A stretch of 64,000 nucleotides of DNA from Aalborgiella sp043769295 (GTDB lineage Bacteria > Pseudomonadota > Gammaproteobacteria > Burkholderiales > Burkholderiaceae_C): contig JAYVJL010000029.1 in the NCBI GenBank assembly GCA_043769295.1, positions 1 through 64,000 of the forward strand. Reading direction: 5' to 3'. Shown here in pieces: positions 7,841 through 15,363 of the stretch (positions are counted from its first letter, which is position 1; every line of letters begins with the position of its first letter). The notes beneath the pieces were generated by a model that searched no databases, was not told the origin of the DNA, and saw only the letters and a list, made by a program, of their open reading frames with translations. The position numbers were made by a program, and so were the translations under genes.

Positions 7841-8884
7841 TCAATCAGGTTGATTTTTTTGCAAAGTCGCACTGACTGCCGCCTCAAAAGCGGCAAAAAA
7901 TGCACGTTCGGGTGCAAACACCAGTGGCACGGCCAGCGCGTCTGGATGACTTTGCCACAGCTTCACAGCGTCTTTTTGAGTGCAAATAAGGGTGTAGCCT
8001 GCGTATTTATTGTCTAGGATGCTATTAAATTCGGAGTAATCGGCATGGTCGGCGTGATCAGGTAATGCCAGCGTTTCAGCCAAGTCCAAACCCGCATCAC
8101 GCAACATGCTGAAAAACGCCTCGGGTTTCGCGATGCCGGCCAGTGCGATCAGGGGTTTGTCAGCGTTTTTAGCTAAATCCGCCAGCAAAACGACGCTGCC
8201 ATCGGCACGTACCGCATGGTCGGCCAAGGCGCGGTGGGCGGTGAACTGAATGAAAACGTCTTCCAGCAAAGCAGGGTGCTGGCCGGTGTGCAGGATCAAA
8301 TCTGTTCCAGAGGTGGTGCGCTGTCGCAGCGGTCCGGCAGGTAGCAGCCATCCATTGCCCAGACCGCTGTCGTCAAACACGGTGACGGCGATGTCGTGGT
8401 GCAAGGCGTGATGTTGCAAGCCGTCGTCGCTGATGATGATATCGATCTCGGGGTAAGCGGCCAGCAGGGCGGTTGCCGCGTCAAAACGCTTGCGTGCCAC
8501 AAAAACAGGCACAGCGCAGGTTTGCCGGATAAGCGCTGGCTCGTCGCCGACCACTGCAATGGCGCTATCGGCACGTACCTCACGGCAGCTTGAATCGGTG
8601 CGACCATACCCGCGCGAGATCACGCCAACCCCGAAACCATGCGCGCTGAGATGTTGCACCAAGGCCATCACCGTCGGTGTTTTGCCGCCGCCGCCTGCCA
8701 CGATGTTACCGACGACAATGACAGGAATACGTATCTGGTGCGTTTTAAAGATACCCCAGCGGTAAAGCAGGCGGTTGAGAGCGCTGAGCAGGCCGTACAC
8801 CAGCGACAACGGCCACAGCACCTTGGCGAGGAGGCCGCGTTGTGTCCAAGCCTGTTGCAGGGTCTGCGCTAGCTGCAGACGCAT
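7841..8884 (-). CDS. lpxK: Tetraacyldisaccharide 4'-kinase (lipid A kinase)
   Basis: Phosphorylates the 4' position of the lipid A disaccharide at the inner face of the inner membrane. The 347-residue protein has an N-terminal membrane-associating helix (about residues 20-40), the Walker-A-like VVGNIVAGGGGKTPT (about 57-71), IISDDGLQH near 151, and the late CTQKDAVKLW. A copy of the 46-bp dispersed repeat (7992-8037) encodes most of NSILDNKYAGYT just before CTQKDAV, in a loop that is variable in the family. The gene ends 3 bp after the exbD stop, so translation is probably coupled. Confidence 0.95.
   Translation of the reverse strand: MRLQLAQTLQQAWTQRGLLAKVLWPLSLVYGLLSALNRLLYRWGIFKTHQIRIPVIVVGNIVAGGGGKTPTVMALVQHLSAHGFGVGVISRGYGRTDSSCREVRADSAIAVVGDEPALIRQTCAVPVFVARKRFDAATALLAAYPEIDIIISDDGLQHHALHHDIAVTVFDDSGLGNGWLLPAGPLRQRTTSGTDLILHTGQHPALLEDVFIQFTAHRALADHAVRADGSVVLLADLAKNADKPLIALAGIAKPEAFFSMLRDAGLDLAETLALPDHADHADYSEFNSILDNKYAGYTLICTQKDAVKLWQSHPDALAVPLVFAPERAFFAAFEAAVSATLQKNQPD
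7992..8037 (-). repeat. 46-bp dispersed repeat, copy 2 (inside lpxK)
   Basis: Reads on the minus strand as an imperfect arm, then AGACAATAAAT and ACGCAGGCTACAC. It is in frame with lpxK and codes for NSILDNKYAGYT. Confidence 0.8.
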
Positions 8885-8887
8885 GGC

Positions 8888-9343
8888 TTAGTTGGCGCCT
8901 GCCGCCGATTTTTGCGTGGCAAAGGTGATCTGGTTCAAGCCGGATTGACGGGCGGCTTCCATCACACTGATGACGGCCTGGTGCGTGGCTTGCGCATCGG
9001 CGCTGATGATGATGACAGGTTCTTTGCCGCTGGCAGCCGCGCCCGTGGCACGACTGGCTTCCGACAATGCACCAGAGAGCGCCAACACACCGCGCTGCTG
9101 CACGATTTTTTTGTTGATCGCATACACCCCGTCGCTGCTGACGCTGACGATGATTTCGTTCGGGCGGTCCTTGGCGACCTGGGCGTCGGCGGTGGGCAGC
9201 TTCAGCTGGATCTCGGTGAACTTGCTGTAGGTGGTTGACAGCATGAGGAAAATCAAAACTACCAGAAGCACGTCGATGAACGGGATCAGGTTGATCTCAG
9301 GCTCGGTGTTGGCGCTGCGGTGGTTGCGGCTGCGAAAGTTCAT
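8888..9343 (-). CDS. exbD: ExbD/TolR family biopolymer transport protein
   Basis: A 151-residue subunit of a proton-motive-force-driven inner-membrane complex. One transmembrane helix (about residues 18-40) carries the key Asp in NLIPFIDVLLVVLIFLM. The remainder is periplasmic. It partners with the ExbB protein encoded just upstream on the same strand (36-bp gap) and either energises TonB-dependent uptake or acts like TolR. No tonB or TonB receptor gene is in view. In this family lineage the exbB-exbD pair usually sits beside lpxK, as here. Confidence 0.92.
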   Translation of the reverse strand: MNFRSRNHRSANTEPEINLIPFIDVLLVVLIFLMLSTTYSKFTEIQLKLPTADAQVAKDRPNEIIVSVSSDGVYAINKKIVQQRGVLALSGALSEASRATGAAASGKEPVIIISADAQATHQAVISVMEAARQSGLNQITFATQKSAAGAN

Positions 9344-9379
9344 GGCGGGCTGCTTGTTCTGATGTGCTGCGGACAGGGC

Positions 9380-10006
9380 TCAGCGCTGGCTCAGACTGAC
9401 CAGATGGCGCGCTAAACGCTCAGAGGCCAGCTCCAGTGTCAACAAATACGCATCGACACGGCCGCGGAAATAGCGCCAAAAAATCAAGGTCGGAATCGCC
9501 ACAATCAAACCAAAGGCGGTGTTGTACAAGGCCATCGAGATACCCTGTGCGAGCTGCGCCGGGTTGGCGCCGCCGTTGGAAGCGCCTTGCGAGCCGAAAA
9601 TCTCGATCATGCCGATGACGGTGCCCAACAAACCGAGCAGCGGCGCGGCGGAGGCGATGGTGGCCAGCGCAGACAGGTATTTCTCCATGCGGTGCGCTAC
9701 CCGGCGGCCGGTGTCTTCCATGCTGGCACGCAGGTCCAGCTCGCTGCAGCGGGGGTTGATGTTCAGGGCGCGCAGGCCGCTGGCGAGTACGGTACCCAGC
9801 TCTGAACTTTGCTCCAGCTGTTTGACCACATCGGGTGTGGGTATCGACGTACGGGCCACAGTCAGGGCTTCATCCAGCAATTGCGGTGGCGCAATCTTGC
9901 TGGTTTTGAGGTTGATGAAGCGTTCAATGATCAAAGCCACAGCGATGATGGAGCATGCAATCAGGGGCCAGATGGGCCAGCCAGCGGCTTGGATGATGGA
10001 CAGCAA
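9380..10006 (-). CDS. exbB: ExbB/TolQ/MotA family proton channel protein
   Basis: A 208-residue inner-membrane protein with three predicted helices: about residues 10-28, 115-140 and 160-182. The central cytoplasmic region holds RVAHRMEKYLSALATIASAAPLLGLLGTVIGMI, which is the MotA/TolQ/ExbB signature. It forms the proton channel with ExbD. The tolB-pal-cpoB genes at 43.9-46.6 kb lack tolQRA beside them, so it is worth asking whether this pair serves Tol or Ton; sequence alone does not decide. Confidence 0.92.
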   Translation of the reverse strand: MLSIIQAAGWPIWPLIACSIIAVALIIERFINLKTSKIAPPQLLDEALTVARTSIPTPDVVKQLEQSSELGTVLASGLRALNINPRCSELDLRASMEDTGRRVAHRMEKYLSALATIASAAPLLGLLGTVIGMIEIFGSQGASNGGANPAQLAQGISMALYNTAFGLIVAIPTLIFWRYFRGRVDAYLLTLELASERLARHLVSLSQR

Positions 10007-10112
10007 GGGAAAGTTCTCCGTGAGGTATCAAAAACGAGTGCAAAAACGAATGACTGCAGTTGGCGGTCATTATCGCTTAGCTTTCCCCCCGCATGCGGGC
10101 ATGGATACGGCC

Positions 10113-10380
10113 AGCCCACAATTACTGTGGACAGTGTTGTTGACAACCAGTGTTCATGCGTGCCAGACCCGCATAAACAGGGGGTCTTGCTGACATGATG
10201 AAAAATTAAGCAGGTGCCCTTGGGTGCAAAAAAATGAGGCAAACCAAGCCCACAATAACTGTGGACAGTGTTGTGGAAAACCAATCCCAATTCGTCGCCA
10301 AGCCGCATAAACACTAGGCTCCACTAGCGTGATGAAAAATGAGGCACAACACCGTTGTGTGAAAAAGTTAAAATTAATGA
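10113..10380. repeat. 134-bp tandem duplication in the exbB-xseA gap
   Basis: The 486-bp region between exbB and xseA has no gene. It holds two imperfect copies of a unit of about 134 bp: 10113-10246 and 10247-10380. Each copy begins AGCCCACAAT, then CTGTGGACAGTGTTGT. Later it has CCGCATAAACA and ATGATGAAAAAT or GTGATGAAAAAT. The copies differ by many point changes, so the duplication is not recent. TGTGGACAGTG and TGTGGAAAA are loosely like DnaA boxes but none is a consensus box. The remaining 10381-10492 stretch is A+T rich and presumably contains the xseA promoter; I see nothing else definite. Confidence 0.75.
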
Positions 10381-10492
10381 ATAAAATCAATAGCTTATAA
10401 CGCGGGCATAGACGGTGGTGCTATCTAATTTTTGACGATAATCCTAACCAATTCCCGAGCCGATTCCATTGTTTACAAGCTAACATCCAAGC

Positions 10493-11845
10493 ATGATTGA
10501 ACGCCCCTTACTTGACGCCACACCACGCCTTTGGCAGGTCGGTGCTTTGTGCCGCGCGATTGCGGACACCTTGGACGCGCGCTTTAACCCGGTCGCCGTT
10601 CGCGGCGAGATTTCAGGGTTTTCACGTGCGTCCAGTGGGCACTGCTACTTTTCACTCAAAGACGCAACAGGGCAAATCCGCTGTGCAATGTTCAAACGCG
10701 CCGCCAGTTTGATGGATTTCATGCCGCGCGACGGCGACCTGGTCGATGTGCGTGGCCGCATTGATGTCTACACCCCGCGCGGGGATTTGCAGTTGATTGT
10801 GGAAAGCATGGGCCAGGCTGGGCAGGGGGCCTTATTTGAGCAGTTTTTGCGGCTCAAAGCCAAGCTGGAGGCCGAGGGTTTGTTTGCACAAGAACGCAAA
10901 CGCCCACTGCCACCTGTGCCACGCGGGATTGGTTTGGTCACTTCGCTGGGCGCGGCAGCCCTGCACGATGTGGTCACCGCCTTACAGCGCCGCGTACCGC
11001 ACATTCCCGTGGTGCTGTCGCCCGCCGCCGTGCAGGGAGCCGCTGCACCGCAGGAGTTGTGCAAAGCGCTATCAAATTTATACCAATACAGTGAACAATC
11101 ACGCCTGCTAGAGGCTGATTTAACTGGTAAAGTTGATAAAAAGGCCGCACTGACCATCGATGTCATCCTGCTGGTGCGCGGTGGCGGGTCGATGGAGGAC
11201 TTGTGGGCTTTCAATGACGAAGCCCTGGCCCGCCTGATCGCCCAAAGCCCCGTGCCCATCATCAGCGGGATCGGGCATGAGACGGATTTCACCATCGCCG
11301 ATTTTGTCGCCGACCTGCGCGCGCCCACGCCCACCGCCGCCGCCGAGCTGGTCTGCCAGCCACGCGAGGCTTGGTTAGGTGCGGTCGATCTGATGCAAGA
11401 GCGCCTGCAAGATGCGGCTTTGCGTTATTTAGACATGCAAAACCAGGGCTTGGACCGCAGCGCGCAGCGGCTGGGCCGACCGTCGATGTGGTTGGCGCGG
11501 CAGCAGCGAAGTTTGCAGGGGCAGCAACAACACTTGCGCTACGCGTTATCTGCGCAAGTGGCACGGCGGGCGCAGCATATGGAGACACTGCAGGCCAATT
11601 TCCCGGGCCAGATCCGGCAATCATTGCTGCGCTCCGAAGAGCGCTTGCAGCGTGCTGGTCGAAGCCTGGCGCTGCTGGATCCGCAGCTGGTCTTGCAACG
11701 CGGTTATGCCTGGTTGACCGATGCCAAAGGCATGACAGTGACTGATGCCGCCAAAACAAGACGGGGTCAAAGCCTGCACGCCACGCTGGCCAAAGGACAG
11801 TTGGACGTGACTGTGGCGGCAGGGCCTGGTGACTCGTTGTTCTGA
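10493..11845 (+). CDS. xseA: Exodeoxyribonuclease VII large subunit
   Basis: Large subunit of the single-strand-specific exonuclease VII. The 450-residue protein has an N-terminal OB-fold (about residues 10-105, with VRGEISGFSRASSGHCYFSLKD), the catalytic region with GLVTSLGAAALHDV (about 148-161), ILLVRGGGSMEDLWAFNDE, SGIGHETDFTIADFVADLRAPTPTAAAE, and a coiled-coil C-terminal half. Before VILLVRGGGS lies an extra loop, SNLYQYSEQSRLLEADLTG, which carries a degenerate copy of the 46-bp dispersed repeat (11068-11113). The small subunit gene xseB is not nearby. It is followed by sodB on the same strand. Confidence 0.96.
   Translation: MIERPLLDATPRLWQVGALCRAIADTLDARFNPVAVRGEISGFSRASSGHCYFSLKDATGQIRCAMFKRAASLMDFMPRDGDLVDVRGRIDVYTPRGDLQLIVESMGQAGQGALFEQFLRLKAKLEAEGLFAQERKRPLPPVPRGIGLVTSLGAAALHDVVTALQRRVPHIPVVLSPAAVQGAAAPQELCKALSNLYQYSEQSRLLEADLTGKVDKKAALTIDVILLVRGGGSMEDLWAFNDEALARLIAQSPVPIISGIGHETDFTIADFVADLRAPTPTAAAELVCQPREAWLGAVDLMQERLQDAALRYLDMQNQGLDRSAQRLGRPSMWLARQQRSLQGQQQHLRYALSAQVARRAQHMETLQANFPGQIRQSLLRSEERLQRAGRSLALLDPQLVLQRGYAWLTDAKGMTVTDAAKTRRGQSLHATLAKGQLDVTVAAGPGDSLF
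11068..11113 (+). repeat. 46-bp dispersed repeat, copy 3, degenerate (inside xseA)
   Basis: Same length as other copies and retains GCTATCAAATTTATA at the left and ACGCCTGCTAGAG at the right, but the middle is diverged. Confidence 0.6.
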
Positions 11846-12041
11846 GGCTTTGTTTTGACACTTTGTTTTAATGCACTGTTTTAGTGCAAAATAAAAGCCA
11901 TGAAATACGCCCTCAGCGCTTGCGTGCTTAAATTAGTTTCTACAATCAAGCTTGATAAATCTCATCATCTGAGTTTACATCTGCTTTATAGTCAATTTAC
12001 AGTCGATTTTTAGTCCAAAACTTAATCAAGAAGGAACCATC

Positions 12042-12623
12042 ATGGAACATACCCTGCCAGCTCTGCCCTACGCCATTGACGCTTTGGCTCCCAATTATTC
12101 GCAAGAAACCCTGGAATTTCACCACGGTAAGCACCACAACGCGTATGTGGTCAACCTCAACAACCTGCAAAAAGGCACCGAGTTTGAAAGCATGACCCTG
12201 GAAGAGATCATCAAGAAATCCAGCGGCGGCATCTATAACAACTCAGCCCAAATCTGGAACCACACCTTTTTCTGGAGCTGCATGAAGCCCGCGGGCGGTG
12301 GCGAGCCTACAGGCGCTTTGGCTGCAGCCATCACCGCTAAGTTTGGTTCTTACGCTGCTTTCAAAGAAGCATTCGTTAAATCAGCGGTGGGCAATTTCGG
12401 TTCTGGCTGGACCTGGTTGGTCAAAAAGCCGGACGGTACCGTGGATATCGTCAACACCGGCGCGGCAGGTACGCCATTGACAACGGCCGACAAAGCCTTG
12501 TTGACGGTGGACGTGTGGGAACATGCCTACTATATTGACTACCGCAATGCGCGGCCAAAGTTTGTGGAGACTTTCCTCAGCAGTCTGGTGAACTGGGAAT
12601 TTGCGCAAGCCAATTTCGCCTGA
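12042..12623 (+). CDS. sodB: Superoxide dismutase [Fe]
   Basis: Dismutates superoxide in the cytoplasm. The 193-residue sequence has metal ligands at H27 (EFHHGKHH), H74 (IWNHTFFW), D157 and H161 (DVWEHAYYIDYRN). The AQIWNHTFFW context and length point to the iron form. An AAGGA ribosome binding site lies 7 nt before ATG. The leader at about 11989-12017 has three near-repeats of TAGTC/CAGTC separated by A/T runs, which could be regulatory but match no operator I can name. It ends in a strong bidirectional hairpin shared with the convergent DUF192 gene. Confidence 0.97.
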   Translation: MEHTLPALPYAIDALAPNYSQETLEFHHGKHHNAYVVNLNNLQKGTEFESMTLEEIIKKSSGGIYNNSAQIWNHTFFWSCMKPAGGGEPTGALAAAITAKFGSYAAFKEAFVKSAVGNFGSGWTWLVKKPDGTVDIVNTGAAGTPLTTADKALLTVDVWEHAYYIDYRNARPKFVETFLSSLVNWEFAQANFA

Positions 12624-12672
12624 GTCATCCAAGCGCACGGATTGGGTTGTTTTACCTGATTCTGGTTGCAGC

Positions 12673-12710
12673 AAAAAGGTCGCAAAAACTTGTGTTTTGC
12701 GGCCTTTTTT
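12673..12710. terminator. Bidirectional terminator between sodB and the DUF192 gene
   Basis: An inverted repeat pairs AAAAAGGTCGCAAAA with TTTTGCGGCCTTTTTT around a loop of about 7 nt, with A and T tracts on the outer flanks. It sits between two convergent genes and can stop transcription in both directions. Confidence 0.88.
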
Positions 12711-12725
12711 CACATACTTGTTGCT

Positions 12726-13190
12726 TTATTGCTGTTTAAAAGGTGCACCTGAGAGCTTGGCACCTGCTTTGATGCCGCGCTTGGCAAACCAGCCCTGGTT
12801 CATTTCCAGCACATAACGTACGGGTTTTTTAGAGCAGTGTGATTCCAACGTTTGGGGTTTCATGTCTTCCAGGTTGACGATGGTGCCATCGTTGGCGACA
12901 AACGCCGCAGTGAGTGGCAGCAGGGTGTTTTTCATCCAAAAGCACTGCACGCCAGCATCATCAAACACAAAGAGCATGCCTTCATGGTTGGGCATACTGG
13001 GGCGATTCATAAGACCGATCTGCCGCTCTTCCGGGTTCATGGCCAATTGGGTGTCAATTTGGTGCATCCCGGCGGAAATCTTGATGCGCTTGAGGTTGAG
13101 CTGGGGGCCTTCTTGCGCCCAGGCACCATTCAAACTCAGCACAACAAGGCTCAAAATCTTGAAAAAAAGAGGGATTGTTGTGTGTTTCAT
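12726..13190 (-). CDS. DUF192 family secreted protein
   Basis: A 154-residue protein with a cleavable signal peptide (hydrophobic LFFKILSLVVLSLNGAWA, cleavage near residue 25). It is followed by a DUF192 domain: EERQIGLMNRPSMPNHEGMLFVFDD, then CFWMKNTLLPLTAAFVANDGTIV. DUF192 proteins are usually periplasmic, with no established biochemical function. Two cysteines (in VQCFWMKN and ESHCSKK) may matter. The gene is convergent with sodB and shares its terminator. Confidence 0.87.
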   Translation of the reverse strand: MKHTTIPLFFKILSLVVLSLNGAWAQEGPQLNLKRIKISAGMHQIDTQLAMNPEERQIGLMNRPSMPNHEGMLFVFDDAGVQCFWMKNTLLPLTAAFVANDGTIVNLEDMKPQTLESHCSKKPVRYVLEMNQGWFAKRGIKAGAKLSGAPFKQQ

Positions 13191-13228
13191 AGGCCCTATT
13201 TTGAGAGTTGGTTGTTAAAGAACCGCTG

Positions 13229-13264
13229 CAAAAAATAATGCCCGCACGGGGCGGGCATTATTTT
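13229..13264. terminator. Strong rho-independent terminator hairpin
   Basis: A near-perfect inverted repeat, AAAAATAATGCCCGC then ACGG then GGCGGGCATTATTTTT. It lies just downstream (on the minus strand) of the mini-ORF at 13283-13339 and upstream of the DUF192 gene, so it most likely ends the transcript of the alanine-rich secreted protein and the mini-ORF. Confidence 0.9.
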
Positions 13265-13282
13265 TGACCGAAGTCGCAAAAT

Positions 13283-13339
13283 TTATTTAGCTGCTGGAGC
13301 TTTTTTTGCTTTTTTGGATTTCTTTACTTTTTTAGCCAT
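13283..13339 (-). CDS. 18-residue Lys/Ala-rich mini-ORF
   Basis: A tiny open frame encoding MAKKVKKSKKAKKAPAAK, below usual gene-calling limits. It lies about 100 bp downstream of the alanine-rich secreted protein on the same strand and ends 19 bp before a strong terminator, so it is probably transcribed. Its sequence mirrors the basic tail of that protein (AKKAKKAKKSKKAKAK). It may be a real small basic protein or a duplicated remnant of the tail. There is only a weak GAAAG upstream as a ribosome binding site. I infer no function. Confidence 0.4.
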   Translation of the reverse strand: MAKKVKKSKKAKKAPAAK

Positions 13340-13441
13340 GATGATCTTTCAAAAAAATGAAGTTAGAAAAAGTGGTCAAAAAATATTTTCTGACCGCTTT
13401 TTAATGTTAGCACGAGGTCAATCGTACTTCCAAGTTGCTAA

Positions 13442-13771
13442 TTACTTAGCAGATGGCTTAGGCATGTCAGCTGCAGGAGCGGCTTTAGCTTTAGCTTTCT
13501 TGGATTTCTTGGCTTTCTTTGCTTTCTTTGCAGCTGGTTTAGCAGCTTCAGCTTTAGCAGCGGCTGGAGCAGCAGCTTTAGCAGCAGCAGGAGCAGCAGC
13601 AGCAGCAGCAGCTGGAGCAGCAGCAGCAGCGGCAGCAGGAGCAGCAGCTTTAGCGGCAGCAGGAGCTGCTTCTTTAGCAGCAGCAGCAGCCATAGGAGCA
13701 GCAGCGTGAGAGGCAGCGAAAGTTGTAGCAGCGAAAAGGCCAGCGACCAAAGCAGCGAGGATTTTGTTCAT
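13442..13771 (-). CDS. Alanine-rich secreted protein with basic tail
   Basis: A 109-residue low-complexity protein. A standard signal peptide, MNKILAALVAGLFAATTFAASHA, opens the sequence. About 55 residues of Ala with scattered Lys, Pro and Glu follow, then a Lys-rich stretch KKAKKAKKSKKAKAK, and a short tail PSAK. The coding strand is a run of GCT/GCA/GCC codons (13550-13700), so it is prone to slippage. The ATG at 13771 has a good AAGGAAA ribosome binding site. A perfect 14-bp palindrome AAATAACGTTATTT (13784-13797) abuts it and may fold in the leader. Function unknown; it resembles histone-H1-like and phasin-like Ala/Lys tails but is predicted to be exported. Confidence 0.65.
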   Translation of the reverse strand: MNKILAALVAGLFAATTFAASHAAAPMAAAAAKEAAPAAAKAAAPAAAAAAAPAAAAAAAPAAAKAAAPAAAKAEAAKPAAKKAKKAKKSKKAKAKAAPAADMPKPSAK

Positions 13772-14051
13772 TTTGATTTCCTTAAATAACGTTATTTGAA
13801 AATTCCTACCAAATTCTTGGAGGTGTATCCGTAACGAAGCGTGTTTGCAAACGGTTGACACCGCCATCACAAATTTTTCGGACTAGAATCAAAGGCAGCT
13901 AGCTTTTGTAAAGATTTATTGAGAAATTTGAGTCAAAACAGGGCAAACCCATGAAGCCAGAGCCGTTCTTGCTCGCAAGTTTTGGCCTGTTTGATCTCGG
14001 CAATTGAACACGTTAATCGTCGCTAACCCTCATTTTGGAGATATTACACGC

Positions 14052-15305
14052 ATGTACAAGCACATCAAGGTGCCCGCTAATGGCCAAAAAATCACGATCA
14101 ACCCTGATCTGTCCATCAATGTGCCGGATCAGCCCATTATTCCGTTCATTGAAGGCGACGGCACGGGCCAGGATATCACCCCGGTGATGCTTAAAGTGGT
14201 GGATGCTGCCGTGGCAAAAGCCTATGGCGGCAAGAAAAAAATCCAGTGGATGGAAGTCTACGCTGGTGAAAAATCGACAAATGTCTATGGTCCGGACGTC
14301 TGGCTGCCTGAAGAAACCTTGAGCGCACTGCGCGAATACGTGGTATCCATCAAAGGCCCCTTGACCACGCCTGTGGGCGGCGGTATCCGTTCACTGAATG
14401 TGGCTTTGCGCCAAGAACTGGATTTGTATGTCTGCCTGCGTCCTATTCAGTACTTCAAGGGTGTTCCTAGCCCCGTGAAAGAGCCAGAAAAGACCAATAT
14501 GGTCATTTTCCGTGAAAACTCGGAAGATATTTACGCCGGTATCGAGTTTGAAGCGCAGTCTGATAAGGCCAAAAAACTGATCAAATTCCTGCAGGATGAG
14601 ATGGGTGTGAATAAAATTCGCTTCCCGAACACCTCGGGCATCGGCATCAAGCCGGTGTCCATCGAAGGCACCGAGCGTTTGGTTCGCAAAGCCATTCAGT
14701 ACGCGGTTGACAATGACAAGAGCAGCGTCACCATCGTACACAAAGGCAACATCATGAAGTACACCGAAGGTGGCTTCCGTGATTGGGCCTACACGCTGGC
14801 CCAAAAAGAGTTTGGCGCTGAGTTGATTGATGGCGGCCCCTGGTGTCGATTCAAAAACCCTAAAACCGGCAAAGATATCATCGTCAAAGACGTGATTGCC
14901 GACGCCTTCCTGCAGCAAATCCTGCTCCGTCCGGCGGAGTATTCCGTCGTGGCGACCCTCAATTTGAACGGTGATTACATTTCTGACGCCTTGGCCGCGC
15001 AAGTCGGTGGTATTGGCATTGCACCAGGAGCCAACTTGTCCGACACCGTGGCCTGTTTCGAAGCCACCCACGGCACGGCTCCCAAATACGCCGGCAAAGA
15101 TTATGTAAACCCGGGTTCTGAGATATTGTCTGCAGAAATGATGCTGCGCCATATGGGGTGGTTTGAAGCGGCTGATCTGATCATCAGTGCCATGGAAAAA
15201 TCCATCGCCAGCAAGAAAGTCACCTACGACTTTGCCCGCCTGATGGACGGCGCAACGCAGGTGAGCTGTTCTGGTTTTGGCCAAGTGATGATTGAAAATA
15301 TGTAA
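14052..15305 (+). CDS. icd: NADP-dependent isocitrate dehydrogenase
   Basis: Oxidatively decarboxylates isocitrate to 2-oxoglutarate in the TCA cycle. The 417-residue length matches the dimeric bacterial enzyme. Landmarks are IPFIEGDGTGQDI (residues 30-42), the substrate loop GGGIRSLNVALRQ with S114 equivalent to the regulatory Ser of the E. coli enzyme, and ENSEDIYAGIEFE. Also present are NIMKYTEGGFRDW and the NADP-site region HGTAPKYAGKDYVNPGS. The ATG at 14052 is preferred over an upstream in-frame ATG at 14004 because it gives the family's start MYKHIKVP and follows a TGGAGA. A terminator follows the stop. Confidence 0.97.
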   Translation: MYKHIKVPANGQKITINPDLSINVPDQPIIPFIEGDGTGQDITPVMLKVVDAAVAKAYGGKKKIQWMEVYAGEKSTNVYGPDVWLPEETLSALREYVVSIKGPLTTPVGGGIRSLNVALRQELDLYVCLRPIQYFKGVPSPVKEPEKTNMVIFRENSEDIYAGIEFEAQSDKAKKLIKFLQDEMGVNKIRFPNTSGIGIKPVSIEGTERLVRKAIQYAVDNDKSSVTIVHKGNIMKYTEGGFRDWAYTLAQKEFGAELIDGGPWCRFKNPKTGKDIIVKDVIADAFLQQILLRPAEYSVVATLNLNGDYISDALAAQVGGIGIAPGANLSDTVACFEATHGTAPKYAGKDYVNPGSEILSAEMMLRHMGWFEAADLIISAMEKSIASKKVTYDFARLMDGATQVSCSGFGQVMIENM

Positions 15306-15330
15306 ATTGCAGCTTGTTTGATCGCACAAG

Positions 15331-15357
15331 CCACCGCCTCAATTCGGTGGTTTTTTT
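15331..15357 (+). terminator. Rho-independent terminator after icd
   Basis: A 6-bp G+C-rich stem CCACCG/CGGTGG with an 8-nt loop, followed by seven T residues, begins 25 bp after the icd stop codon. The next gene starts 6 bp beyond the T run, so it needs read-through or a promoter inside icd. Confidence 0.88.
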
Positions 15358-15363
15358 ACATTG

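Noticed and set aside
10113..10380. Possible replication origin or DnaA-box cluster
   Set aside because: TGTGGACAG and TGTGGAAAA are only approximate DnaA boxes, and dnaA, dnaN, parA and gidA are not nearby.
10113..10380. CRISPR array
   Set aside because: Only two units, 134 bp long and diverged throughout, with no short repeat/spacer pattern and no cas genes.
13540..13700. Pure GCAGCA microsatellite
   Set aside because: The run keeps a minus-strand reading frame with a signal peptide, good ribosome binding site and varied Ala codons, so it is better read as coding.
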